Part shown: positions 22,686 through 33,471 of the stretch, in pieces
How the letters are laid out: every line of letters begins with the position of its first letter
Numbering within the stretch: the first letter of the stretch is position 1
Source: Leucaena leucocephala
Lineage: Eukaryota > Streptophyta > Magnoliopsida > Fabales > Fabaceae
Assembly (NCBI GenBank): GCA_037074615.1
Contig: CM073524.1
Location: 20,165,406-20,229,405 of the forward strand
Direction: 5' to 3'
DNA length: 64,000 bases
Program-made: the position numbers and the translations under genes
The notes under the pieces: generated by a model
Seen by the model: the letters and a program-made list of their open reading frames with translations, nothing else
What the model was told of the DNA's origin: nothing
Databases searched by the model: none

Positions 22686-24581
22686 ATATGGGCCAATTCA
22701 GATAGCATGTAAACCATACAAATATTTACTAAATTTGATAAATACATCTATAAGATGGTTATATGTGTGATTATTATAAGTTTGCAACTAGAAGTTTGTA
22801 AGATTATTTAAATACATCATTATGTTGAGTACACAATTTGTAGAATATGTGATCCTGAATATATTCTCTGATACTAGTGAAATTATATATTAGCAAAATT
22901 ATTTATTAATGCCTCCATTGGTAGCTGGATCAATGCTAATGAGAATAAGATTTTTATTTTTTGTGTTGGCATAGTTGATATGATATATTACAATGCACAT
23001 CAAGCCAACAAAATTCTCCCAATAAAATTGGCTTTTGGTCAGGAGCCAGATGTTTTTGAATGTTGCTTATTTCTATTGATCCACCACAATGCACATAGAT
23101 AGATATTAAAAGAAAGTTGTGATACATGTTGGATAAGAATTTTTTTCTTCTTGTTTGTCTCTAAATTAAACACAAGAATGTTTCTAAAGAAAACAAATGG
23201 ATCTAGGAGACTTACACTATATGATTAATTGTTTGTCATTAGACAAAGTTTTTCCAATATATGGGGGAGAAATTTAATAGCTGAAAAAGAGGAGCACAAT
23301 GAATGCATTATTACTATCAAATGCAAGATCCTCAAATAGAGTAGTATGAACTAGAAGTTCATAAAATATTATAAAATATCTGTCAGATTCAATTATTGAC
23401 CTCAAATTCTAACTGAAAATTGTCCAACTAATATAAATGAAAGTGAGACATGCCTCAAGCATGAAACACTAATCAGTTCCAAATATAATATTGAAAATAG
23501 AGGAACATGTAATTAAGATGATTATATTAAGGAGGCAGGTACTCTAGAATAGTGCCAAGATATAACTACTCGCGAACAACTCAAAAGAGATTCAGGTACC
23601 TGAAATGTAATAAAGAGATCTCAATAAGTTATGTCAAAATAAAAAAATGGAATCGAAAAGATAAAGTTGTTAACAATAGTTTTAATAATATCACGTGATC
23701 AAATAAGGATCTTGTATGTAGATCTGTCATGTGAAGTAGACAGAAAAAATGTTTGGCCAAAAGGAAAAGTAAAAGGATAAAGACGTAATAAAAATATAAT
23801 TATATTTTTCAATATATAAAAATTATGGACCTGTAGTCCAAATATCTGAATGTGAAGTTATTATGGAATATATGGACATTTATGTGAAAATAAAAATTTT
23901 CACAAAGAGATAATGTTGATTACGAAGAGACATATTATTTTGTGGTGGATGTAACAATTTTTTTTTACAAATATTACTAGTATGGCTGTATAAGAAAACA
24001 AAATAGGTGTCTGATCAATATTGTTATAGCCTATGCATATGGTTATCTAATAACAAAATTTATATGATAATCTTTTAAGGATTTAAAATGCCTAAAGCAT
24101 ATAAAAGAAATGTCTAAAGTTGAACACCCAAGGATTTTATAATCTTTAGATTTTTACTATGATCATTTTGTCTATAAGAAAATTTAATAGACTAGAAGTC
24201 CTATATATATTTATTCTATTATATTTACCTATAGTGTTGGTATTGCATGTTATAATTTTATTGACAAAATTAAGTTCGTACATGTACAAAAATAGATAAT
24301 GAAATTGAGATTTGAATACATAAAGCAAGTGAAGAGTGTGTTGATAATTCAATATATCCAGAAGATATATTGAAGAAATATATGATGACAATGCATCATG
24401 ATAGGTTCGACTAAGAAAGATATGCTCAAAAAGTATTGGAAATAATCTACTTGAAAAATAATACACTCTATTGAGAAAGTGATGTCGAAAAGCTGATATT
24501 TTCATCAGGGGATAAACATGATGTGATAATAAGGATAAATAAATGTGATATTATCATCAGGGGAGTAAATATCATGCTGTA
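22686..24581 (+). pseudogene. Decayed pol region of the copia element
   Basis: Traces of integrase end, the PLTGDLFTARF-type region (GDLHYMINC...VFPIYGGE near 23210-23270) and the following linker are recognisable but broken by stops in every frame. The reverse transcriptase and RNase H are too eroded to place with certainty. Confidence 0.55.
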
Positions 24582-24759
24582 CTCTATTTTTCCTTAACTA
24601 AGGTTTTATCCCACTGGGTTTTCCTGGTAAGGTTTTTAACGAGACAGTTTCAATATATATTGTGTACTCTTTTTCCTTCATTAGGTTTTTATCCCACAGG
24701 GTTTTTCCTAATAAGGTTTTAACGAGTCACAATATTGATTATGGACATCCAAGGGGGAG
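24582..24759 (+). repeat. Tandem 3' motif and polypurine tract of the copia element
   Basis: The phrase ACTCTTTTTCCTTCATTAGG, then TATCCCAC, GGGTTTTTCCT and AAGGTTTTAACGAG, occurs twice in a row (about 24582-24640 and 24662-24725), followed by the polypurine tract just before the right LTR. This block is typical of the 3' untranslated part of many plant copia elements. Confidence 0.75.
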
Positions 24760-25079
24760 TGTTATGAATATTGAAAAATGGATATCCATAACCACCAACC
24801 CTTAGGATTCCTTTTATCTTAATGTCCTTAACTTCATAACATGTTCAACGAATTACTTGGAGGAGTTTCTTATTGTAAATGTCATTATGTTACTATTTAT
24901 TTCTTTGTAACCTTTGTATTAGCTTTAAGGGTTGGAGGCCTATAAATAAAGGTAATGTACAAAGCATATGGAGAATGGAAAAAGATACACATGTGAATGA
25001 GAAATACTCCCTTTACTCTCTCCCCTAAATTCTTGTCTTGCTATCCTCTTTTCTACTCTCACTTTTTATTTTTATAACA
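24760..25079 (+). repeat. Right LTR of the copia element
   Basis: 320 bp; the TG start directly follows the polypurine tract. Confidence 0.92.
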
Positions 25080-25084
25080 ATATC

Positions 25085-25600
25085 TCTTTTAATAAAAAAA
25101 TAAATCTTAATTCATCATGTTGTAAAAGATTAATCCCTCTCAATTATTGTTGTAGCATATACGCATGTGTGTACACTCACACATCTCTCTAATTTTTTAT
25201 TCACTTTCTTAAACGATTTTTGTTATTCAAAATACATATCAATGGATATTGCCCCTTGGATTAGTTTAGTGGAAGATTCTCAGTACCTAATGGTACGAGG
25301 TAAGGTTACCCCTATGTTAGTAACATTGCGGCTAATGGGATAAAGGGTGTACCTCTTTTTCATTTTTTTTACAGATGACTTGATCATTTTTTGACATATA
25401 AAAGACACCTAAGTTCAAGTAATTAATAAAATTTTCTCTAACTTTTGTCGTTCTTCAGGACACAAGATAAGTCAGTTTAAAATAAAAGTTTATTTCTCAT
25501 GAAATGTCTGTTCTGCTACCCATCATGATATTTCTAATAAGTTAGGGTATCAACAAACACACTCTTTTAGGAAATATCTCGTAGTCCCTTTGATTATTGA
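25085..25600. other. Spacer with possible start of a LINE insertion
   Basis: AT-rich spacer. AACATTGCGGCTAATGG at 25322-25338 recurs at 33888-33904 directly behind an A10 run, and may be a LINE target duplication. Confidence 0.4.
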
Positions 25601-26970
25601 TAGAGTTTTCTCCAAAACTTACAAATATATCTTAGAAATGATTCAGACTAAACTTGCAGGCTAGAAAGTCGCTCTTTATCTTTTACTGGTCGTATCACTC
25701 TTGCCAAGTCTGTGCTATCCTCCATTCCTTTTTATGCAATGCAGAGCACTTTCCTCACTACTCATTGCTGTCTTGAAATTGAAAAAAATTATTTGTAGGT
25801 TTATTTGGGAATACTCAGTTACTCACCGAGGAGTTAATCTTGTCAAGTGGCTAGACCTTTGTCAACTAATTAAAAATGGTGGTTGTGGTTTACTTTGCAT
25901 TGAATATCAGAATAAGGCTTTTCTTTCAAAGCTTATCTTCAAAATGGTATCTAGACTGGATCTATTATGGGTTAAAGTCTTAAGAAGTAAGTATTGCATG
26001 GACATTAAATCAGATTCTATTGCTAAGCCTCGTTGTTCTTATATGTGGAAGAATTTATCAAAACTTTGGCAAAACAAATATTTTCATATTAAATGGAAGC
26101 CTGTGGATGGTACCTTAATCAGATTCTAGATAGATTTTTGGGTCACTTATCTTGGTTCTCTGAAACATCTTGCTTCTACAAGTATTCCTGAAGTAGATAT
26201 TTCTCGCCCAATATATGATTATATTGATATTAATGGTTCTTGGAAATGACATCTTTTTAACCATTTCTTGCCTCATAATGTTTTACAATATATAGCTCTA
26301 ATTAATCTAGATAGATCACCACAACCTTTGTTCCGTTTTTTGCATTTAATCTCTTCAGGAATTTTTACTATCAAATCAGCATACCAAGCTATAGAATCTC
26401 TTAATTGGAATAATGTGGACAAAGTTTAGAAGCAAATGTAGAAGCTACCAATGGCACATCCTGTTAGAACCTTTATGTGGCTCTTACTCAAATAGAAGTT
26501 ACTTACAAACAAAGAAAGGCACAGACGTGGGGATGACAGCTTACTTGACTTGTGAGCTTTATCATAGTGGGATTGAAGATATTGATCACATCTTTAAATT
26601 TTATCCTTTGGCTTCTAGTGTTTGGAAGAAAATCCTTCCTCGAGATATTTGCAGTGATTTTTTTGGACAACATACTGTACAGTGGTTGAAGAAAATGACT
26701 TTAAATAAACAACTACATGTTTCTTGGAAGATTGGCATAAGCATTATTTGTTGAAAACTGTGGGAGGCTAGGAATAGAAAGCTTTTTACAGCCAAGATAT
26801 ATATTCTTAACAGAATTTTAGCACAAGTCAGAGCTATCATTAGTTACATTTTGAATAGTCTTAACACATATAGATTGCTTTCGTAGAGCTTTTCTATTCA
26901 TACCTAGTCTGTATAGTTTAAGATGTTTGTTTAGTCTATAGTTGTAAAATTCTCCTTTACATAACTATAA
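25600..26970 (+). pseudogene. L1-type LINE reverse transcriptase, C-terminal remnant
   Basis: Broken frames on the plus strand give the order expected for the end of a plant LINE ORF2. First comes a post-catalytic region with SSLLIAVLKLKKIICRFIWE and LVKWLDLCQLIKNGGCGL. The linker before the zinc finger follows, and then a zf-RVT-like stretch (LTCELYHSGIEDIDHIFKFY, then SSVWKKILP near 26540-26640). Stops and frameshifts are frequent. The endonuclease and catalytic half are absent, so the copy is 5'-truncated, as is usual for LINEs. Confidence 0.75.
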
Positions 26971-26974
26971 TTAA

Positions 26975-29573
26975 CTATGATAGAAAACGATAAAACCACC
27001 CTCATGCACTATCATGGTTAAAAAAGTTCAACTTGTTTTAAAAAGGTTATCCATAATAGAAAAAAGTAAAACTTATATGAGGATACTATCATGGATATAA
27101 AAGTTCTACACAATAATTGCATATAAAACAATATTAGAAAAGATTCGACCCTACTAACATAGTTACAGGGTTCAAGCCCCCGATTAACACCATTATCACA
27201 ATGATCCTCAAAACATCTTGAATGGGGCTCTAGGCATCAAACTCACGAATAACACCACATAAACCCACTTCACAACCAAGATACGGTATAATCCTCAATC
27301 ATAAATCAATTCTCAATATCCCACATTCTAAATAGTCGATCCACAATCAACAAATCACAAGCAACAGCCTAAGGCCTCAAACCCACTACCAGCACACATT
27401 CCCGCATCAAATCCAAATAAAATATCACATCATATCATGATATACAAAATAAGTCATACTTTGGCAATATATAACTATTTCACATATAAATCAAGAGGAG
27501 GAGGCTATACAATTGATATAACACTAATCAAGTCTCCAAAACCTTCCATGACGTCCTAGTACGAAATTATTACCTGAAAAATATTAATAACCACGGGGTG
27601 AGACAAACGTCTTAGTAACCAACAATCATACTATCATACATAATAATATATGCTCGTGAGGTGTCAAGTGGGACAGTTAATAACATACACGAAATAGAAA
27701 TAATACATTATCATAATATGGTCAAATAGAAATACCACCACAGTTCCTCCCATCAAACCAATCGAACCGCATTATACCCACCGATCGAACCCATGGGCTA
27801 GTGATAACTACCATATGACTAGCCACTCAAAAAGCTAACCGGTCAAGTGTTATGGATCAGCCAAAATGCACTGAGCACAAAATTGGATCATAGGTTCATT
27901 CCCTATTAATAAACTGGTGGGGGTGTCGCAGCCCCTTAGTAAACTAGTAGGGCAAGTCTCTCAGTAAACTGGTGGGACAAAAATTAACCATCGAGCTCCA
28001 ATAGAAGCTATACCACATGGTAGAAAGACAACTTCATCATCACTAATTCCAATCACCATATACATAATTCTCGATATAATCATACTAATCAAAATATTAA
28101 TAGCTCAATAAACAATAACTCCAATCAATACCACAATAAGATTTTTTTTCTCAAAATAATAAAATTTTTCAAATTTTAATATCAAGATATAATGAGTTTT
28201 TAATCTCTATTTAAACTTTCCAAATTACTTTAAGTCCTACAAGAACATTTTCAATAAAATCAGCAATCAAATTTTTTTCAATATAATCATATCATCATCA
28301 GTAAATTTATATATATTAAATCACTCACAAACATCATATTAGTACACACAATGAGTGGAAAGTGATTACCTTTCGCTAAAGGTAATAAAAATATCATAAA
28401 TTAGGAGTCCCGTGTTTAGTTCACAATTCACTAGCCAATCTACAATATTTGTATAAATGTATATCAATAAGTTGTTAATTTGACACAACATATACTTTTA
28501 AATAAATACTCACATTTATCTTCTAACTTTATTTTATTTAAAATTTATTAATTCAATACTATAACTTAATTTCTCAATCCCAATCACACATCTATTTACC
28601 AAATTACCATTCCAATGATAATTATATATTGTCTCAACTTTATTCTAGTCATATAAATTCTCATTTAACATCAAACTCCTCAAATAATCTAAAAACCCCA
28701 AATTTATAACCCTTAAAGCTTCACCAAAAATTTTCAATACTCACATTTCATAATCAACCTCAAAAAGCATAATTCATAATTTACAATCAAACTCTAACTT
28801 TAATTTACTTAAATCGACTACTAAATCATCCAATTATACAAAATTTTCAAATCCCTTAACTTATAATTAACATTCAATAGATTAAATCTTAAGTTTTATC
28901 ACCAATCAACTTACTAAATAAATAATCAATTTAATTACATAAGTTTAAAGTTCCTAATTTTTTACCTTTAATTTTTAAATCTCACACACAATATCTAAAT
29001 ATTCATTTCAATATTAAATCAAATCATTCCTAAATTTTAATAACTCATTTACACAATCAATTAACCCATAATTATTCAATTTGATCAAAATTCCTAATTT
29101 TTTCAATTTAGGGTTTTAACAAAAATACTCATTTTTAAGTTACAAACTATAATTACAATTTAAATCGATTAAATATCAATTATAACTCCAATAAATATAA
29201 TCCAATCATTAAACTCAAATTAAATTAATAAAATTTTTATATTAAATCATCCATACTCTCTAATATTTAAATCCTAACTCTAAACCTCTTAAATAATGCA
29301 AATAGAAAAATTTTAAACCAATTAAATGTACGTATTCATTTACCTCTATAATTCTATGGTTCTCATTTGTTAAAAATTTACACTAATTTTAAACCTTAAT
29401 CCTCAAATTTGCTTTGCTCCCAACAAAAATTATATTCTAGAAGAGTTCTCATTGAGTATAGAAATATTTGAGAACTAATTATTATAGTTATAAGATTTGA
29501 AGAGTAAAAATAAAACTCTAAAAATATCTAAAATTTTATATAGAGGATAGAAGTGTTGTTGTCGGTTTTTTTT
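26975..29573 (-). mobile_element. Reversed Ty3/gypsy-type LTR segment
   Basis: Read on the minus strand, the part 27590-28010 matches the middle of the long LTRs at 58836-61990. Shared features are a phrase repeated two to three times about a consensus CACCAGTTTACTGAG, then CTTGACCGGTTAGCTTTTTG and GAGTGGCTAGTCATATGGT. The end near 27000-27110 carries the same Tyr/Met-like AT phrase (CTATCATGGTTA...) seen at 60150. From 28060 to 29570 the sequence is AT-rich without coding capacity. It may continue at 33472 beyond the inserted MULE. The true ends are not clear. Confidence 0.55.
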
Positions 29574-29575
29574 AA
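29567..29575. repeat. Target-site duplication of MULE 2, left
   Basis: TTTTTTTAA, repeated exactly at 33463-33471. It is low complexity, so weaker evidence alone, but it sits exactly at both ends of the inverted repeat. Confidence 0.75.
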
Positions 29576-29642
29576 GGGAAAAAGACATAAAAAGCCCATT
29601 TGAATTTCAAAATGATAATTTGGGCATCTGAATATCTAAAAG

Positions 29643-29671
29643 GACATATTGGGCAGGAGGCCCAATCTGTC
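29643..29671. repeat. Subterminal hairpin of MULE 2, left end
   Basis: GACATATTGGGC and GCCCAATCTGTC around the loop AGGAG, with one mismatch in the stem, 67 bases inside the terminus. Confidence 0.85.
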
Positions 29672-29897
29672 TTTTTCAAATTTAGATAAAAATACTAAAT
29701 TACCCCTTAATAAATGAAGAGCACATGAATGTGGAGAAGAAACCTTTCTTCCTTTACTCTTTTCTCTGACGGAACCACCTGGACATAGAGCTCCCAAATC
29801 TCAACAGCACTGGTGGGTGAAAAGCATAGCGACGATCAGCCTCCGCAAGGGTAACACTCGGCTACCGCCAAAGGTGAACCGCGTTCTCTACTGGTGG

Positions 29898-30268
29898 AGG
29901 AATTAAAAATCTTGATCCGCATGTTTCCAATTTGGGCTATTGGAATTGTTTTCTCTGCTGTTTATGCTCAGATGTCAACAATGTTTATGGAATAAGGAAC
30001 AATGATAGACAAAAGGGTCAATTCATTCACCATTCCTGCTGCCTCCCTCTCAACTTTTGATGTCTTAAGTGTTATTTTCTGGGTCCCCGTCTACGACAGG
30101 ATGATCGTTCCAATCGCGAGAAAATTTGCTGGCAAGGAAAGGGGCTTCTCAGAGTTGCAAAGGATAGGAGTTGGCCTCTTTATATCAATTATGTGCATGT
30201 TATTTGCTGCTGAAATTAGTCTCTTAAATTTGTTGATTTACTTAGTCTGTGCCATATGGTACAAGTAG
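29898..30268 (+). pseudogene. Captured NPF/PTR (NRT1/PTR family) transporter fragment, left arm
   Basis: The plus strand reads VEELKILIRMFPIWAIGIVF, then SAVYAQMSTMFME, a TAA stop, GTMIDKRVNSFTIPAASLST, FDVLSVIFWVPVYDRMIVPI, ARKFAGKERGFSELQRIGVG and LFISIMCM. This is the middle-to-late membrane region of NPF8-type di/tripeptide transporters, which normally continue (E)QGTMMDTxxGSFTIP. One in-frame stop replaces the Gln of EQG. After about residue 110 the reading no longer matches the family (LLNLLIYLVCAIWYK, stop). The piece covers roughly a fifth of a normal ~580-residue transporter, so it cannot encode a working protein. An identical inverted copy is in the other arm. Confidence 0.85.
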
Positions 30269-30829
30269 AAGAAGGCTTTTTGAGGTTTATGCCATTTGTA
30301 TTGTACAGAGATCTTGTTATACATATGTTAATAAAGATATGGCAGATTAGGATTAGAAGTGTATTTCTGAATTCTGGTAAGTTTCTGTGATGGTTATATG
30401 ATTGGTATGTTTGTGAGTTCAAGAGGAATGCTCAACAATTGTGTTGAAGCTTAGCAGTTGCTTGTTGATAAGTAAATATTGTAGGTAGTATATTCTGCAG
30501 GTGTTCCATTTGATATAAAGCATCAGCAATTAGGCACATTTATGGGGTATATGATCCAACACCTTTTGGGGTATATGAAGCTAATGTATATTACAATTGA
30601 ATATATGTAATTGCTGTCATGAGCAATATTTTTTGCTGTCATGGGCAGGATGTTTTTTTTTACATTGCTGTCATGTAATTTCTGCGAAGTAAAGCTATGA
30701 CTATTTATAATGTGCAAATTCGATCACTTGGAAATAATCCAATTAAATCATCCAAGTAAAAGAACAAAGTATTGACTTCCAATCACATTTTTTCCTGGAG
30801 TAGTAAATGTTTTAAGGGAAGTTGTAAAA

Positions 30830-31090
30830 TCTATTGATCATGTTGCAAATATCATTGCATGAGTTGTAAATCTAAACACTATTACTCGCAGGTACATTGT
30901 TACAGAGAGTTGTTAATGCCTTAGGGAAAGTTGCAAATACCGTTACTCATGTTGCAAATATCATTGTAGGAGTTGCAAACCCTAAAGCCATTAGTTGCAA
31001 GTTGGTTGATAGGTACAGTTGTTAATGTCTTAGGGGAATTTGTAAATATCATTACTCATGTTTGTAAATATCATTGCTCATGTTTGGTGA
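30830..31090. repeat. 21-bp minisatellite block, left arm of MULE 2
   Basis: Degenerate GTTGCAAATATCATTGCATGA-type units, the same family as in MULE 1. Mirrored in the right arm near 31950-32210. Confidence 0.8.
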
Positions 31091-31311
31091 AGAGGGGAAA
31101 GAAAGGTTGGGTTTCAGAAACTGAAGAATTGACATAGTTTAATGATTGACCATCTTCTCCCTCTGAAAGACTCTATTTTTCTACGTCATTGTTGAAGTTG
31201 CAAATTCCATTGTTGAAGCTTAGCAGTTGCTTGTTGATAAGTAAATATTGTAGGTAGTATATTCTGCAGGTCTTCCATTTGATATAAAGGTTAATTCGAG
31301 AAAAATATTTA

Positions 31312-31726
31312 CTTATCAACAAGCAACTGCAGAATATACTACCTACAATATTTACTTATCAACATTAGCAATAAATCTCATTAGTAATAAGTTACAATTT
31401 AAGTTATAAATATCACTATTAAAGTTGCAAATCCCATTGTTGAAATTATAAATACCATTATTGGAGTTGTAAATCCCATTAGCAATAGGTTACAATTTTA
31501 ATTGTGAATGTCATTGCAGGAGTTGCAAATCCCATTGTTCAACTTGCAAATATCATTAGACGAGTTGCAAATATCATTGCAGGAGTTGCAAATCCCATTA
31601 GTAATAGGTTATAATTTCAGTTGTAAATGTCATTGTTGAAGTTAAATCACATTGTTGAAGTTACAAATCCCATTACAGGAGTTATAAATCCCATTAGCAA
31701 AACATGGTTTCAATTAAATATTTTTG
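31312..31726. repeat. Spacer of MULE 2 with 21-bp minisatellite units
   Basis: The unpaired centre of the palindrome consists largely of GTTGCAAATCCCATTG-type 21-base units, including 14-base GGTTACAATTTTAA variants as in MULE 1. Near 31320 it also has another inverted copy of an arm phrase (CTGCAGAATATACTACCTAC). Confidence 0.8.
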
Positions 31727-31949
31727 TGAATATTTTTCTCGAATTAACCTTTATATCAAATGGAAGACCTGCAGAATATACTACCTACAATATTTACTTA
31801 TCAACAAGCAACTGCTAAGCTTCAACAATGGAATTTGCAACTTCAACAATGACGTAGAAAAATAGAGTCTTTCAGAGGGAGAAGATGGTCAATCATTAAA
31901 CTATGTCAATTCTTCAGTTTCTGAAACCCAACCTTTCTTTCCCCTCTTC

Positions 31950-32240
31950 ACCAAACATGAGCAATGATATTTACAAACATGAGTAATGATATTTACAAAT
32001 TCCCCTAAGACATTAACAACTGTACCTATCAACCAACTTGCAACTAATGGCTTTAGGGTTTGCAACTCCTACAATGATATTTGCAACATGAGTAACGGTA
32101 TTTGCAACTTTCCCTAAGGCATTAACAACTCTCTGTAACAATGTACCTGCGAGTAATAGTGTTTAGATTTACAACTCATGCAATGATATTTGCAACATGA
32201 TCAATAGATTTTACAACTTCCCTTAAAACATTTACTACTC
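31950..32240. repeat. 21-bp minisatellite block, right arm of MULE 2
   Basis: Inverse copy of the block at 30830-31090. Confidence 0.8.
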
Positions 32241-32769
32241 CAGGAAAAAATGTGATTGGAAGTCAATACTTTGTTCTTTTACTTGGATGATTTAATTGGA
32301 TTATTTCCAAGTGATCGAATTTGCACATTATAAATAGTCATAGCTTTACTTCGCAGAAATTACATGACAGCAATGTAAAAAAAAACATCCTGCCCATGAC
32401 AGCAAAAAATATTGCTCATGACAGCAATTACATATATTCAATTGTAATATACATTAGCTTCATATACCCCAAAAGGTGTTGGATCATATACCCCATAAAT
32501 GTGCCTAATTGCTGATGCTTTATATCAAATGGAACACCTGCAGAATATACTACCTACAATATTTACTTATCAACAAGCAACTGCTAAGCTTCAACACAAT
32601 TGTTGAGCATTCCTCTTGAACTCACAAACATACCAATCATATAACCATCACAGAAACTTACCAGAATTCAGAAATACACTTCTAATCCTAATCTGCCATA
32701 TCTTTATTAACATATGTATAACAAGATCTCTGTACAATACAAATGGCATAAACCTCAAAAAGCCTTCTT

Positions 32770-33140
32770 CTACTTGTACCATATGGCACAGACTAAGTAA
32801 ATCAACAAATTTAAGAGACTAATTTCAGCAGCAAATAACATGCACATAATTGATATAAAGAGGCCAACTCCTATCCTTTGCAACTCTGAGAAGCCCCTTT
32901 CCTTGCCAGCAAATTTTCTCGCGATTGGAACGATCATCCTGTCGTAGACGGGGACCCAGAAAATAACACTTAAGACATCAAAAGTTGAGAGGGAGGCAGC
33001 AGGAATGGTGAATGAATTGACCCTTTTGTCTATCATTGTTCCTTATTCCATAAACATTGTTGACATCTGAGCATAAACAGCAGAGAAAACAATTCCAATA
33101 GCCCAAATTGGAAACATGCGGATCAAGATTTTTAATTCCT
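32770..33140 (-). pseudogene. Captured NPF/PTR transporter fragment, right arm
   Basis: Minus-strand mirror of the fragment at 29898-30268, with the same translation, the same in-frame stop and the same breakpoint. The two copies are about 2.5 kb apart in opposite orientation. Confidence 0.85.
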
Positions 33141-33366
33141 CCACCAGTAGAGAACGCGGTTCACCTTTGGCGGTAGCCGAGTGTTACCCTTGCGGAGGCT
33201 GATCGTCGCTATGCTTTTCACCCACCAGTGCTGTTGAGATTTGGGAGCTCTATGTCCAGGTGGTTCCGTCAGAGAAAAGAGTAAAGGAAGAAAGGTTTCT
33301 TCTCCACATTCATGTGCTCTTCATTTATTAAGGGGTAATTTAGTATTTTTATCTAAATTTGAAAAA

Positions 33367-33395
33367 GACAGATTGGGCCTCCTGCCCAATATGTC
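33367..33395. repeat. Subterminal hairpin of MULE 2, right end
   Basis: GACAGATTGGGC and GCCCAATATGTC around the loop CTCCT, mirror of the left hairpin. Confidence 0.85.
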
Positions 33396-33462
33396 CTTTT
33401 AGATATTCAGATGCCCAAATTATCATTTTGAAATTCAAATGGGCTTTTTATGTCTTTTTCCC

Positions 33463-33471
33463 TTTTTTTAA
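33463..33471. repeat. Target-site duplication of MULE 2, right
   Basis: TTTTTTTAA, identical to 29567-29575. Confidence 0.75.

Larger units (their letters stand above)
17500..25079 (+). mobile_element. Full-length decayed Ty1/copia LTR retrotransposon
   Basis: Two 320-bp LTRs (17500-17819 and 24760-25079) start TGTTATGAAT and end TATAACA. They differ at only scattered positions and are flanked by the 5-bp duplication ATATC (17495-17499 and 25080-25084). A primer-binding-like sequence CGTTATCAGAAC follows the left LTR and a polypurine tract AAGGGGGAG precedes the right one. The interior is full of stops but keeps pol traces on the plus strand. Near 23020 it reads KLAFGQEPDVF and then HHNAH, matching the copia integrase C-terminal block (SPLQLxxGxEP ... 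PPQ). Near 23250 it reads VFPIYGGE, and an eroded gag zinc knuckle lies near 19190. A CACTA element interrupts it at 21122-22682. Confidence 0.9.
29576..33462. mobile_element. Mutator-like element 2: giant palindrome with captured gene fragment
   Basis: Positions on the two sides mirror about a centre at 31519. The arms run from 29576 to about 31311 and from about 31727 to 33462, roughly 1.73 kb each and nearly identical, with a ~415-bp spacer. Paired open frames in the arms translate identically. The ends start GGGAAAAAGACATAAAAAGC and match the ends of the element at 5772-11180. The 9-bp duplication TTTTTTTAA flanks it. Each arm contains a subterminal hairpin, a transporter gene fragment and a 21-bp repeat block; the spacer has more 21-bp repeats. 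No transposase is present. The near identity of the arms points to recent origin or ongoing gene conversion. Confidence 0.88.

Noticed and set aside
30002..30268. Intact small membrane protein of 88 residues
   Set aside because: It is the part after an in-frame stop of a captured NPF transporter fragment, present twice in opposite arms.
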